In this document: positions 21,359-33,540 of the stretch, piece after piece
Layout: each line of letters opens with the position of its first letter
How positions within the stretch are numbered: the first letter of the stretch is position 1
Source: Powellomyces hirtus
Taxonomy: Eukaryota > Chytridiomycota > Chytridiomycetes > Spizellomycetales > Powellomycetaceae
Assembly: GCA_025526995.1 (NCBI GenBank)
Contig: JAHLKG010000006.1
Coordinates: 62,001 to 126,000 of the forward strand
Direction of reading: 5' to 3'
Length of the DNA stretch: 64,000 nt
Notes under the pieces: generated by a model
What the model was told of the DNA's origin: nothing
Databases searched by the model: none
The model's input: the letters and a program-made list of their open reading frames with translations, nothing else
Made by a program: the position numbers and the translations under genes

Positions 21359-22481
21359 ATGGCTACAGATCGTGTATACCTTGAGAGCAAGCAGGCGCGA
21401 GAGGTGGGTGGGGTGGTGGTTGGAACGGGTGGCCACTCGATTTGTTTATACTTAAACGATTTGTGTCGCGGTCGGGGGCTTACCTGTAGGCTCGGGCTTT
21501 CACTGATTCGCCGTTTTCGTCAACGGGTGAGTCTCATTGATGTTCAGAATTTGGTGGCTTTTTATGCTCATGGGAACTGACATGTGGCGTCCCGCTTTAC
21601 TCCCCCGTCAGCACGAGCTTCCTACAAACCCCACGATGTAAAATCCAAGCAGCAGGTATCATTTTTGACTCCGCCCATACACTATCCTTACTTTGTACTC
21701 TCCATCTTTCCGCGTGGCATTCACTAGGTCAAAGCCGTCTTGAAGGAAGAACGCTTCGAATACGAAAAGAACAAGTCCAAAGCTCGCCACGCCGGCGAAT
21801 GGTGGAACAACCTGCCGCTTCCCGACATTTCCTCCAAAGCCAGCCCCTCCACGTCCTCGTCTTCTCCCGCCAACCCCAAACGCGACACCAACTATCACGA
21901 CAGCTACAAAGCACACAACTACGCCGAGTGGCTCAAGAGTGTTGCTAAACTCCCCGTTGCGGGCAACAAGAGCGCGCCGAATGATGGAGCAGGGGCGTTG
22001 TACACGGCTAACGCTAATGCTAGTGGTAGTGGCAGTGGGCATTCATCGAGTGCGAAACCCGCGGCTACGGAGAAAGTGGGGGATGCGATGCAGGGGTGGA
22101 GCCAGTATCGAGTAAGGAAGGCTGTGAGGGATACGAGTGGGAAGAGATACGATATCATTACTGGTGAGTAAGCATTGCCCGGTACCCTATGTTGGGGGGA
22201 AAGTGGGGGGCTGCGAATGATGAATTTTGGGGGTGTTTTTGTCACAGGATACCAAGTCGGGGAATCAAGTGGGTTTGGCCGGCCCGCCCACCGAGTCTCC
22301 TTTGACAAGATTGCGGCGGGCGACAACCGCGATCGGGGCTACGATATCATCTCGAACGTTAGATTGGTGGCTTCGGTCGCTCCAACGGTATGAAAGCAAC
22401 CATATGTTAGAAGGGCTGCTTTTTGTACTCATTGTTGTTGTTTCGGCGCTTGGTGAACAGGACCGCGAAGTTGCTACATAA
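21359..22481 (+). CDS. Uncharacterised small basic protein with repeated YDII motifs
   Basis: The proposed exons are 21359-21407, 21612-21655, 21728-22163, 22248-22387 and 22461-22481, giving about 229 residues. The last four exons join cleanly in phase. The first donor is uncertain, because the obvious GTGGGT at 21404 gives the wrong phase. The protein begins MATDRVYLESKQARE and contains KEERFEYEKNKSKARHAGEW and a Ser/Ala-rich linker. Two similar motifs, RYDIITGYQVG and RGYDIISN, lie about 40 residues apart. It is basic with no membrane segment. Short Tyr/Asn-rich motifs of this kind occur in ciliary microtubule-inner proteins, which would suit a flagellated fungus, but I cannot name a family. 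It is divergent from the CKAP2-like gene. Confidence 0.6.
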
Positions 22482-22823
22482 TCATCCTTTTTTTTTTGTG
22501 AGATAGAGAATGACGGGCCCAAGGCCCTAGTGCAACGTTGTTTCATAAATGAGAGCCGAAAGAGACATTTCTAAACCCAGTACAATTAGCATATTACACT
22601 CAAAGATTTCATGTATTCTTTTTTTCAAAGCTTAGCGACATCACAAAAGGAAAGTGCAACCGCATTACTCTGGAAAGGATTATCAACAAACGGTCCAGGG
22701 TAAGGTGCCGCGAGACCCTTGTGCTCCGCAATACACTCAGGAGACAGAACAGTGCTGTTGAGAATCACGGCATAACCTCCTTTTTCTGTCTTTCATTGTC
22801 CTTTGTTGGGGAATAATCAGTAC
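22482..22823. other. Convergent 3' flanks
   Basis: About 340 AT-rich bases lie between the stops of the forward small basic protein gene and the reverse RGS gene. T-runs occur near 22490 and 22620. No gene is seen. Confidence 0.5.
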
Positions 22824-25300
22824 TTATATGCCGGGTATGTAGGAATTGGGTCGGGGTCGCTTCTCAGTGGTACTGAGAGGCTCGCTGACAGTTGGTCCAA
22901 CAATGGGAGCCGCTGATCGGGGCACGTACTGCAAAGAGTTTTCATTCTGGGTAGATGGCTCTGCACTGTAGCTCGCCCGACTTGAGGCAGGCGGGGTAGC
23001 AGCCAATCCGTTGTGCGGGCTGTTGGATCCCGGGGCGGCACCCCCACCCGTTGCAGCCATCACCGTTTGCTGCACTTTCGCCAACGTGCCTTCCTCCCAC
23101 AACTTTTTCATCAGGGCCTTGTACGTGTCCGTCTTTGAAAACTTGGGGACCGAATCGCCCGCCACCATTTGGAAAATATGCGCTTCGGCCGTGGAAAACA
23201 TCCACGGCCCCACATTCTCATCATTCGTGACCCCGTCCGCGTTCTCATACAATGCCCAAAATGCGTCCGGCAGCTCCTTGACCAGGTTCCGGAACGCCGC
23301 GCTGGTGGGGTCCACGGGCGCATTGGTGGACAAATCCAGCACGGACGTGAACTTTGAAAAGTACGGCTGCGCGCAGGCCATCGTGTTTCTCAAATGCGTC
23401 TGCAGCTTGGACGGCAGGTTGAGCTCGAATGGGGATCCCTTGGACACGTATTTCAGGTAGATTGCGAGCGCGTGCGGGAACAGAAGGCCCTGGCGGTCGG
23501 CACCGGGACCCGAGCGCCGCTTTTGCACTGCCGAGACAATGGGTTTGGAGGACGGGTCGAGCATTTCGGTGGACTGCGCCGCGCGCAGAGGTGAATCGTA
23601 ACAGAGGCGGAACCGTTCCACATCGATCATGAAATCGTAATTTTCCTGGCAGAACAGGGTGGCGAGATACTTTTGGAACGCAGAGCGCAGCGCCGGGATC
23701 ATGAGGATGGTCGTCAGGCGCGTCGCATTCGTTTCTTTCGTCATTTCCCAAAAGTTCTGCATGGACACCGTCGAGGTCATCCCGCGCGAAGGTGTCAACC
23801 CGGCCTGCTGGCCTTGTGCCGACGCCCCGCTCTGCGACGGTCCGGGCGGTGGCACGACCGACGACCCGCGGGATCGGCTGCCGGGCGTTTCGGACCCGAT
23901 GGTCGCTGACCGAGGGCGGCGAGAGCTCTTGGCTGGCTCGGCAGAGGTTGTGGAGGAGACGGATGTGTTGGAACCCCCGGCGTCGCCCTGGTTAATGGTG
24001 GATGCGGTCCCGCGTCGCGCGCGCAACCGGCCCGCACCGTCGTCGCCTTCGTCCTCGTAGTACTCGTGGGCGGCGCTTTGACCGCTGCCGGTGGTATTCA
24101 GCGCGTCCGACGATTTCTTGACAAACTCTTCGAATTTGTCCAGGTTTTCTTTGGATATCAGCGAATCGTCACCCCCACCAGATGGGTTAAGACTGGATGA
24201 TGCTCCGCTGAACGACCCCCCGCCCCTCGCGAGGCCGGCAATCTGTCGCAATCGGCCTTTCAGACCCTCCTTGGAAAAGAAGTTGTTTTCCTTCAGGTTG
24301 GGCGTCTTGCCATCGGACCATCCCGCAAACTGCGCGCCGGTGGGCGTCAGATTGTACACTGACTTGTTCGAGTCCCTGACCTGACCGGATTTTTCGTTTG
24401 CATCGTCCACACATTGAATCCACCCCTGTGCCACAAACTGGGAACACAGAACGAGACACTCTTTGCTGGTCATACACGATGTGTGCTTGAGCAAGTGCTG
24501 CACGGCCTCGCTACCAGTGAATGTGTGGGTGTGCGTCTTGAGCAGCACGGTGCGGTCCTTGACGGTGATTCCAGGCGCGACAACAAAGTTGGAGACGCTG
24601 CAGGGCACGCTCGAAGGGCCACTGCCCGCACCTCCACCGGCCGCAGCAGTATCCGATTCAGCGAGCGATCCCGAACTGTTTTCAGCCGACCCATCATACT
24701 CAAACGAGCACACTGCAGCACTCAAACTCCGCTGTTCCTTTGCCTTCTCCTTCTCAGCCGACCACTCGTTCGGGTATCCACCCACAAATCTCGCAAACTG
24801 TTTCGCAAGTTCCTTGACACCCACGTTGTCGCCACTCCCAGGTACTCCTATCCACTCCACCCACGTCACTTGTCCATCAAACTCATCCGCAGCAACACAT
24901 TCGCCTTTGCGCGTGACGGCATAGATGCCCCCGTTTTCGTCGCTGATCTGCGCAACCAGCTGGCCCGTGACGTACATCTGCAATAACTGGGCCGTGATTT
25001 CTTTGCGCGTCCCAAAGAGCGAGCCGAGCACGCCGCTGGCTTCATCGGTGGTGAAGGTGTTGTGGTGAAGGCGGTGCCGGGTTTTGCGGTCGATTAGGGT
25101 CAGGATGGAGTGGAAGCGACTGAAATCCTTGAACAAGAGTCGCTTGAAACCCACAACAAGGAATGGTAAGCTTTCAGCCCCACCCATCGGAGGAGGTATA
25201 CCACTCCTGTCACTCGGAGAAAAATTTCTAGTCAACTTACTCGATTCTCGTATCCAAGCTTGTACACCAAGAATTCCTCATTTGTCACAGAACTGGACAT
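22824..25300 (-). CDS. DEP-RGS regulator of G-protein signalling (Sst2/FlbA type)
   Basis: Two exons (25300-25241, 25142-22824) give 792 residues. ATG 25300 with GTAAGT...TTCAAG splicing yields MSSSVTNEEFLVYKLGYENR then RLLFKDFSRF, a natural DEP start. The protein would accelerate GTP hydrolysis by a G-alpha subunit and dampen receptor signalling at the membrane. A first DEP-like domain spans roughly residues 20-115 (LLFKDFSRFHSILTL, LFGTRKEITAQLLQMYVTG). A second DEP follows at about 206-300 (TGSEAVQHLLKHTSC, VAQGWIQCVDD). A Ser/Gly/Pro-rich linker leads to an RGS box at about 490-700 (LRSAFQKYLATLFCQENYDFMID, then AFWALYENADG). Two DEP domains followed by RGS is the architecture of yeast Sst2 and Aspergillus FlbA. 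The RGS box has a short Ser/Arg-rich insertion. Confidence 0.9.
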
Positions 25301-26478
25301 TTGCGCAAATGAGTAGGTCTCGAAAAAGATTTGGTCTCCGCAAGTAAATCAACAACTTCAAAATTGCGATGCGTGCGTCTGTGCAAGATTTCTGGACCGC
25401 TTTTTTTGTTTTACAGGTGTACTGCCAAATGTGTCTAGAGAATGTACGGCGTTCCCGACGTAATGCAAATAAAAAAAGCCCGACGTAATAGCTGTTCTGA
25501 AAAGGATGAATAGGCCCATCAGCGCGCTACGCGATATCAATTGCGAGCTATTCTTGGAAACGACCTTTTGATTCAAGTGAGGTTTCCATGACATCTCGAT
25601 GGCGGTCGAGTCATGACGGGTTTTACAAGATCTGTTTTATTATGCTGCTGTACTAATACTGTGAAGGCAATCGTGTCGCATACAGTTGCGTCAAGGGATG
25701 GGCTCCAAAGGAGGGGGCGCAGATTCCAGCCAACGCCGAAGGCTGTGCTTTTAGAAAACTCCAATGGATATCTTTATCTAAGGCGAAAAGACAGGCTTTA
25801 CGAGGGGCTATAAAAGGTGGAATCATCCCGGCTTTGCTTAGAGCTCCAATCGCCAGCCAATCATTGATCTTGAATCGAACACCCCAATGGTTATAGAAGT
25901 GTCCCGTCGCTTTCGCAGCAGGAGCATCGCCGGAGCATCGCCGGAGGATCAGACGCGTCAAAACGTAAGCCATTCGTAAGCAAAGTCCGCTCGAGGGGAG
26001 GTTCATTTGAGCTGTGCAACTGCAGACGGCCTCTGAAAGATATCGGGAAAGGCATCGGAGATTACAATAGGTTTGTTTCATTCGGTAATGAGTCATAAGG
26101 AACACAGCCGAGCAACTATTTAGCTTTGTTTGCTCACTTGAACCGTGTCTCCGAGACCATTCGAGGCTCATCATAAATTTTTATTTACATTCATGAATAA
26201 TAAAGGTTCCGTTTGATTAAGTTCAGCCCGCGCTTAAAATGTCTATGGGGGAAATGCGGGGCAGACATAAGCACCACCATTATCAATGCTCACTGATCGC
26301 ATGAGCAAACAACTCTTGCCGCACGCCCATCTACAGCTTTTCAGCTCCGTGCATGTTATAAGTGGGGAGACAAATTGCGCTCGTCAAAGTCGATAAGCGG
26401 TGTCGAAGATTCCATATTTGTGACTGCACAAGAGAAGGAATCCATATCACTCCTATTTGGGCACATGCTGTAACCAAA
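25301..26478. other. Shared upstream region of DEP-RGS and TmcB-like genes
   Basis: Nearly 1.2 kb lie between the two divergent start codons. A reverse open frame of 173 codons (25653-26174) has no protein-like features and is probably chance. An 11-bp unit, GAGCATCGCCG, is duplicated in tandem near 25921-25942. No core promoter motif was recognised. Confidence 0.45.
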
Positions 26479-29400
26479 ATGTCCGTACCTCCAGAAAAAG
26501 AAATCAAGAGGGAGTCGCCTGTGGAAAAGGTGAGGACGAGGCAGCCAAGGAGAAGGTCTTTCGAGTAAATTATACAAACCCCTGTCTCGCCGCAGGCCGT
26601 GTTCAGGCTTTTAAATGCTATGACCAAGGGATCGGAGCCTCCCCCTGCAGTATCGATCTTACTTCAGACGCTTGAGGTGAGCAGTTATGAAGCTGACGCA
26701 ATATATTAAAACTGTTGATTGACCCTTTGTGATGGCATAGGATGCGCAACTGCTGTCCTTCTGTATCGATGCTGTTCCATACTTTCCTCATGCCCTCCAC
26801 TATGTGCTGCACCCATTTACTTGGACAGGTAAGCGCGAAGCACATATGAGGCATTAGATATTAGTACTCAAATCATTGCGTGAACAGAGTCGGACTATAA
26901 TTCTTTCTACGGGTTCTTTTGGTGCTGTTTGGGTGCCTTGACGCTCAACATGTAAGCTACCCCATCCATTAGGTGATTTTGAGATTACCGCCCACTAAGC
27001 AGATATCTCTTCCCCCTTCAGAGCACTAATGATATTTGTGGGGGTGCAGTTTCAGAAGTATGATTGATCTGTCACGGTTTTCGATACAAGGGAGGCGAGA
27101 AACTGACTATGGCGGTTTAGAGGAAGCTTTAGATGGATGTGGCCGCTCGTCCTCCTCCGCTGGCTTTCGGTTCTCCTCACAACGGTGTTATTTGAACCAC
27201 TGGTCAGCATATTCGTCATGGCTATCAATTGCAGTCACGATGAAGCGGGAAACTTTGTTGTAGCGGCATTTCCGGAGGTTACATGCACTGGAGCTCATAT
27301 CCCGGCCATTATCCTCGGTTGCATTGGCGTACTTTTGATCGTGCCTTTTGGGCTTCTGATCAATTACGTGTTCGTCGAATGCGAACCAAATAGTCGGTAA
27401 GAATTCCTTAGATGTTGAGCATTTGCTAGTCGTGCTTGCTTTAAACAATCCCTTAACCATCCTCCAGTGATCCGCACGCCAAAGCTCACGGCTATATGGA
27501 GCTGCTCTACATGCTGTTGAAGGTGAGTATCACCATGTTTTCATTTTACCTTTTGATTCATCTCGTCGCCTGACACTTTGTGTTGTAGATTATTTTGGTG
27601 GTGCTTGAGCAGGTGTCCAAGTCGCGAGACAGTAAAATTGCCCTGCTGATCATGCTGCCAATTTTGATAACGAGCTATGCTCGCTACCAGCCGTACATCA
27701 ATCAATACATGAACAGGTATGCGGCTGCAGTTTATTCCATTCTTTGTATAGCTTCTAAACACTTCAATCTGTTACAAACAGTATTCGCATAGGAAACTTG
27801 TTATCCGCTTTCTTTTGGGCGATTGGCAGCCTTGTCTGCCAAGCTTACGACCCCGGAAACTCACCTGTCCCACTCACTATTCTAGCTTTATGCATCCCGC
27901 TCGCACACGCAATAGGGAAGGGCTTGGTGTTGTTATCGCACAACCTTATCGTTGGGAGAGTTATCGGAAATCTGAAACGCAAAATGGAATACGATGGACG
28001 AGATATCGAGGGTGGAAAGGGAGTGGATGCCCTTCTAGGCACGCTTTCGAGGCGACGGAGTTCAATCATTCAGTCCGTCGTACTGGACTCGACTGGGGAT
28101 GTCACACGATCCGATTACGCAGCGTCACTGGCAGAAGCGCGGCATAATCTGCCGCGACGGCTCGATGCTCTCGCCGCAGTGGGTCGATTCAAAGAAGTTG
28201 CAGCGAATAAGAAAGCTCGCCCAACGCCAGTGTTTCGCTGCCCGGAAGAGGTGGAGATATCATGTCGGTTCCTGCGAGATAGCGTCGTTGATTCTGCAGC
28301 GCTGGAGGTAATATGGCAGCTTCAGAACGAGCGTTTGCTGTTCAGCTAGAATCTGAAATATAATCTCCTATCCTGTCCAGATCATGCGGGCTCTTTTCAA
28401 CGAGGGGGTTGAGGTAAAGAAAAACGCGCTGACTGCTGTATCAGCTACTCCACAACTGAAACATATCTTTTCCAGCAATATCCCAAACACGCCGGGCTTG
28501 CACTGTCGTACGCCTATCACATTGCCACATACGACACGGATCCCTCCTCAGCGACATATTATGTTGAGGGTATATTATGATTTCCAATTGCTCATCCAAA
28601 CGTCCTCCAACCCCAATAGTAAGCGGCTGACTCACGGTATTTCTTATCATTCGCAGCTGCTGAGGCGAACAATCCTCCGCTTGACGTTCGCTTTCGCATC
28701 TTCATGGAAAAAAGGGAACATGAACAAGGTATGCTCTGCGAGCAATTTCCGGTCTTTCTGCTTTTTGACTTACCTCTGGTCGCTGTGCCGTAGCTACGCA
28801 CGCCGAAGATCTTGCAAGAAGCTCATTCAATGTCGCATCCTACGGTCAGTAGCCATCCGCAGAGAGACGCCATACTCACAATAGGGCTAACCCAGCCGTT
28901 TTCTTGTAGTCGAATTTCAGTCCCTGCAAAATCAAGCAATTTCATCTCATCTTAACTCGTTGATGGCTTTGAAGGCTTTCTGGCAGAATCTTCTTAGCGA
29001 TCAGGTAATAAAAATACCATGCTCTCCTGTTTCCAATTCTGTGTCTAACCGTCGACACGTCAGGTGAACGATAATACAATAGCCTCGTACATGAGTGTGA
29101 TGCACACAAGTCAGGCCAAAGCTTCAAATTTCTATAAGAGGTTGAATGCGCGATACCCAAACTCTAAACAGCTCATCCGTTTAGTGAGTAGAATAGTGGA
29201 TAGCCAGATCGGTAAAGTCTTCACGCGTATGTGCTCACATCCACTTTTATCTAGTACGCGAAATATGCATTTACGGTACAAAATAAGTGAGTCGTCCGTG
29301 GTGAACGCCTTTGATGCAAATGTGGCACGATAAGAGCACTTATCCCTTTAATCTTCTGCAATCCATTAAGTCAAGAGCTTGGAGCACAGCTTCTGAGTCA

Positions 29401-32256
29401 AGCAGACGATATTGAGTTTCGTGAGCAGCGAACTGCGCGAAATAAGATAGATGTTGAAGGCTCGATCGAAAAATTCGAAGGACTGCGCCGCCGTTCGGGG
29501 CTGCCGTTGTCCGTAGACACAGCACAGAACATTGAGCCGCCCAAAAACGAGCCATCATCACCGTCAAGGAAAGGGTTCCGTTCGCATCTCATGGCAATCC
29601 CTGGATCCATGAGCGGGGATATCTTGGCAAATCCAGGGGGAGTGGACGAAGAGTCATACAAGCCAACGGTTGAAGCTCTTTTTGAGGAGAGCGGCGCGAT
29701 ACACGACAACCATCCGTACGTTGCCGCTACGGGTGGGTCCGCTTTGCCCGTGACGAACGGGCCATCTCGTGTTTCCGTGATGGCGCCACCTTCCGCGTTA
29801 TCCTCGGATTATGAATCAGGAGCGGGGTCTGCGGCCGAAGAGGCTGTCGACATAAAGCGCTGGAAGCCTAGCGTTGCAAAATCAGCAACCTCATCTATCA
29901 CCTCCAACAAGGATGCTCGGAAAATGAAAGCTCAGAGGGTACAGATGAAGGCAAATCTACTCATGAGCATCAATCGGTACACGCTGTCTGGACGTCTCTG
30001 GATCATCGTTCTCTTGGGGCTTCTCATCGCCAACTATAATGAATCATCGAAAATGTTCCGAGGGCCAGGAACATTTCTGGATACACTTCGGGTACGAAGT
30101 CCGGGTGAACAATCTCTGTCTCTAGCCCTTCACACTCTAAACGGGCACCTTCAACTTTTGTAGCAAGAAACCCGCGCTCGCCGTATCTGCCTAACTCACT
30201 CGATACTGGTAAGGCGTTAGATTAGCAGCCGCAATGTTAATTCTAATACAAATAACTTGGACGGATGTAACCGTGATGTTTGTTTTCAAGGTTCGGCAAC
30301 TCTACATTGCGGGAGCATCGGCAAGCAACAGTGCTTTCAATTCAACAATGGTAAAACTGACCGGGCAGGTTAACCGACACAAAACACTGGTGCTACCGGT
30401 GCTATTCGCGAATGCCAAAGACACCACACCAATTGCTTCAATTGTTCGTAATACCGAGGCACACTGGGACAGTCCAATGGACGTGCTCATTTTGAATCCG
30501 TACGAACTGGCTCGACTAACTACCCAGAGCTTGGAAAGAATCCTTACGTTCACTTATCAACAATTCACGGATACGGCCACCATTGAGCAAGATATGGACT
30601 TGAGAATGTGGTTTGATAGCACTCTGCCGGTGGGTGAAACGCCAGTGCCCTAGCTCAATATGCTTGAATGACTAAATCCGAGTGATCAGATGTGCGACGC
30701 ATTTAGTGAGTTCAGTCACAATTCTCTGGTAGAATACAAGGCCGGATCCGTCAATCGAAACCAAGTCATTGTTGCCCTTCTTGCGGTTGTTGTTCTAGTG
30801 CTTCTTGTTGCGGCAGGCCTTTTCTCCATGGGATTGTGGCGAACCAGATCTCAGCAACGACAATGGCTGGTAGCGATAAAGACGCTCCCGAAGCCTCATG
30901 TAAAGCACATCGCGCAAGATCTTGAAGAAGAGATCGAGGAGCTGTTCGAGATGGAAGGAATGGAAGATCGTGCGCATAGTACTGCTGCAATGCGCATGGA
31001 ACAAAATCTTGGTCGCTGGATCCTATGGAAGTATGCGATCTATTTCATGTTGGCTGGTCTCGTTCTTGCCACCCTGGCGGTGGCGCTTTTCATACCCCCT
31101 CTTTTATCAAGCGTGCGGATGGATGCGGTAGGTGCAATCATCTCAACAGCTGCCCGCATTTCCCAGTGTCTAATTTGAGTATAGACTGCATCCGTTATCT
31201 ATGCCAGCAATTCCAGACGATACTATGGACAGGTACGAATATCGACCGTCTTTCAAGTTTGCTTGTCGCTTATATCTGACGTTATCGGTACTCGTTACGT
31301 AGAGCATCAATTACCTTTCGCAGGAGCTGGGCCTCAAAGACACCAAAACATGGGCGCCATACCAGTACGTGAAGCTGCAATTGCGCCATACGTTCACAAA
31401 TAAATTAATCAAGAAAAAAATTCAAAAACATAGAGTACAGCGGGAGATGGAGCTAAGAATCCTAAAGCTGAAGGTAGTCGTCAGTTTTGCATACATACCA
31501 TTCATGTTGAACCGCGACCTTACAATCATGGAAACACAGCAATTACAAGAAGCCATCTTGAAAGGAGATGAGACGACCCCATCGATCTACATGTTCCCGG
31601 AATTGGACCCTTATGTTAGGTAAGAAGTCGACAGAAAGGTTCAGTTGCATTACAGAGGCCGTTTCATCAAGTTTAATATTGCTAGAACTGGAGGCGTTTG
31701 CCTGAGGAGCGGCGGTTGCGACGGACGCCCTTATAACGCTACCATCGGCTTTACAAGGGATCTGGTTCTGGGTGGTTCGACCTATCTCATTGATGTTTAT
31801 CTAGAGACTGTACGTGACTGCTCAGGGCCGCACGCGATTCGAGCCCCTGGTTATTAACAATTGCGTTTCTAGGCAAGAAGGTACCTCGACACTGGGGACT
31901 ATTCTTTGAAGAACCCAGACTATCTTTTGTTGTCGAATATCGAACCAGACATCGCCGATGGTCTGGAAACTGTTGACGGTCTTCTTGTAAACCTTGCCGG
32001 CTCGACGGCGGCATCGTATCAGAGGGGGGTTCATGTACTGTTCTCCGTCACGGTCGCTTACTATCTTGCTTTCTGTGCGTATTTCTTCTACCGCGTGGCT
32101 CGATCTATTCAAGCGCAGATCAGCCAAATGGTAAACGTGACATTCTGGCTCTCGCCGGAGGTCGTCAGCGAATGTCCGAAAATCCAGAACTTTATAGCGA
32201 CGGGTGCGCCGGCTCCAAGGACAGAAGCTGCCCTTAGTGCGAAAAAAGCTGCATAG
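26479..32256 (+). CDS. TmcB/TmcC-like multipass membrane protein
   Basis: I traced 23 exons in phase: 26479-26529, 26596-26676, 26741-26828, 26888-26951, 27022-27057, 27133-27396, 27468-27522, 27589-27716, 27782-28307, 28381-28413, 28476-28569, 28657-28728, 28794-28844, 28910-29004, 29064-29183, 29255-29286, 29371-30091, 30291-30629, 30690-31127, 31185-31232, 31303-31619, 31656-31809 and 31873-32256. They encode about 1,396 residues. The layout matches the fungal 'tiny macrocysts' TmcB/TmcC family. It has N-terminal membrane helices (WPLVLLRWLSVLLTTVLF, IILGCIGVLLIVPFGLLINY) and the central ASYMSVMHTSQAKASNFYKR and RYPNSKQLIRLYAK region. A GRLWIIVLLGLLIANY helix, a luminal domain and the QQRQWLVAIKTLPKP linker follow, then two further helices and a terminal SPEVVSECPKIQNF. 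Its biochemical role is unknown, and a sensory or mechanical role is speculation. Exon 18 may have an upstream partner. Confidence 0.85.
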
Positions 32257-32416
32257 TGCTGTAGCGGAGTTTGGAGCAACAAAGAACTCTTACTCTCATG
32301 CCATAGACTTCAATTGACAATGTATCATTGGCGAGTGTACCGTGATGTTATTCGAGAAAAGGCTCTACCAATCTAATGGATCAATTACTGTTTGCCTAAG
32401 ATGCAGGACGAGGGTT

Positions 32417-32527
32417 CTAACCGGGACATTGTCACTGGCATGGAAAGGGGGTTTGAAGGCCTACAGTGATCCTAACGGGGACATTGTCATTGGCATGGAA
32501 AGGGAGTTTGAAAGGCCTACGGTGATC
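32417..32527. repeat. 55-bp imperfect tandem repeat at the end of a coding region
   Basis: Two copies begin CTAACCGGGACATTGTC at 32417 and CTAACGGGGACATTGTC at 32472, differing at several positions. The second copy runs into the stop codon and the last codons of the reverse-strand gene that begins at 33146. Confidence 0.85.
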
Positions 32528-33146
32528 CGCTAACAGCTTGAACCAGTGCTCTGTACACCTCATCCTCGATTTCTCGCGCCGCTAACAGTCGATTGTGCAT
32601 TTCTCGTCCAGCTGCAATGAGCGTGTTTCCCATGCCTTCTTCTTCGTCATCATCGAAATCGTTGGAAGGGGCGGATCGTACAGATCCGAATTGCGGACGA
32701 GTGTGTGATGTAGCTGGTGACGAGGCGGAACTCATGAGTCGCCGCATATTTGCAATTAGCTCTTCCGTACGTCCTGATGAATTTGAAGCGAATCCATTTA
32801 GAATGTCATCTTCGGTCCATTGTCCAGAAAGTGGGTGGCTGGGGGAGGCCGTGTACGTAGATCCATCGGATGAACTTGGCTGTCCTAGACTACTGTATAC
32901 GACCCTGATCAATGCTTCTTTCCCGCTCATGCTCATTTGAGCAAGCATGATGTCGAAAAATTGCTTTGTTTGATGTGGTGTAAAAGTTCGGAATAATGAC
33001 AGCGCCGTCTCGACTTGTGGTGTACGGCCGCTCATGGAGACCGGACGGGGAAAATGCGGGGTTGCTGAAGATTGACCGTATGCATTCGGTAAGGTGCTAT
33101 TAATGTTGGTCTTTGGAGGAGGTAGGTCGTAAGCCAATTGTCCCAT
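32517..33146 (-). CDS. Uncharacterised single-exon protein, 209 residues
   Basis: An ATG-initiated open frame of 209 codons starts MGQLAYDLPPPKTNINST. A central helical segment (TPQVETALSLFRTFTPHQ, then FFDIMLAQMSMSGKEALIRV) is followed by a Ser/Thr-rich linker, an acidic run (NDFDDDEEEGMG) and a final helix, REIEDEVYRALVQAV. There are no membrane segments. It lies antisense between the TmcB-like gene and the 7TM-RGS gene, tail to tail with the former. I do not recognise a family. Composition and the unbroken frame support a real gene. Confidence 0.7.
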   Translation of the reverse strand: MGQLAYDLPPPKTNINSTLPNAYGQSSATPHFPRPVSMSGRTPQVETALSLFRTFTPHQTKQFFDIMLAQMSMSGKEALIRVVYSSLGQPSSSDGSTYTASPSHPLSGQWTEDDILNGFASNSSGRTEELIANMRRLMSSASSPATSHTRPQFGSVRSAPSNDFDDDEEEGMGNTLIAAGREMHNRLLAAREIEDEVYRALVQAVSGSP

Positions 33147-33540
33147 ATTGGTTGATAGTTCACGGATAGAAAAATGAAAGGAGATATGGGTGATGAATTG
33201 TATTGCAACCGAACCACTTTATATGCGAAGGCCATGTTGCAAAAGTGTTCGGAAATCGGAGTGGGGCGCTGTTTCTATTCATAGAACCAAAGCGAAGCCA
33301 CCAAAAAAGCGCTATTTTTGGGACCATCGAAAGGCGGGACGGGACGTCAACGTTCCGGATATCTGGGAGTATTCTTATCACATGTAAAGATGAAAACAGG
33401 AGCCAGGGTCATAAGGTTGTCAACATTCCTGCAGTTTTGGCGGGCCCTTTGCATGATTCATCGACATTTTAGCGGGCAGGAACTGGATTGGATTCCCGGC
33501 ATACGATAAGTCACAGACTGAAAATCAAGGGTGGCAAGCT
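33147..33540. other. Shared upstream region of two divergent genes
   Basis: About 390 bases separate the ATG of the reverse 209-residue gene from the ATG of the forward 7TM-RGS gene. No repeat or promoter motif is recognised. Confidence 0.45.

Noticed and set aside
25653..26174. 173-codon reverse open frame in the DEP-RGS/TmcB intergenic region
   Set aside because: No recognisable segments or splice sites, and it lies in a likely divergent promoter region.
31820..31860. Possible tRNA-like TTCGAGCCC motif
   Set aside because: The motif GATTCGAGCCC is isolated. No cloverleaf could be drawn around it and it lies within an intron of the TmcB-like gene.
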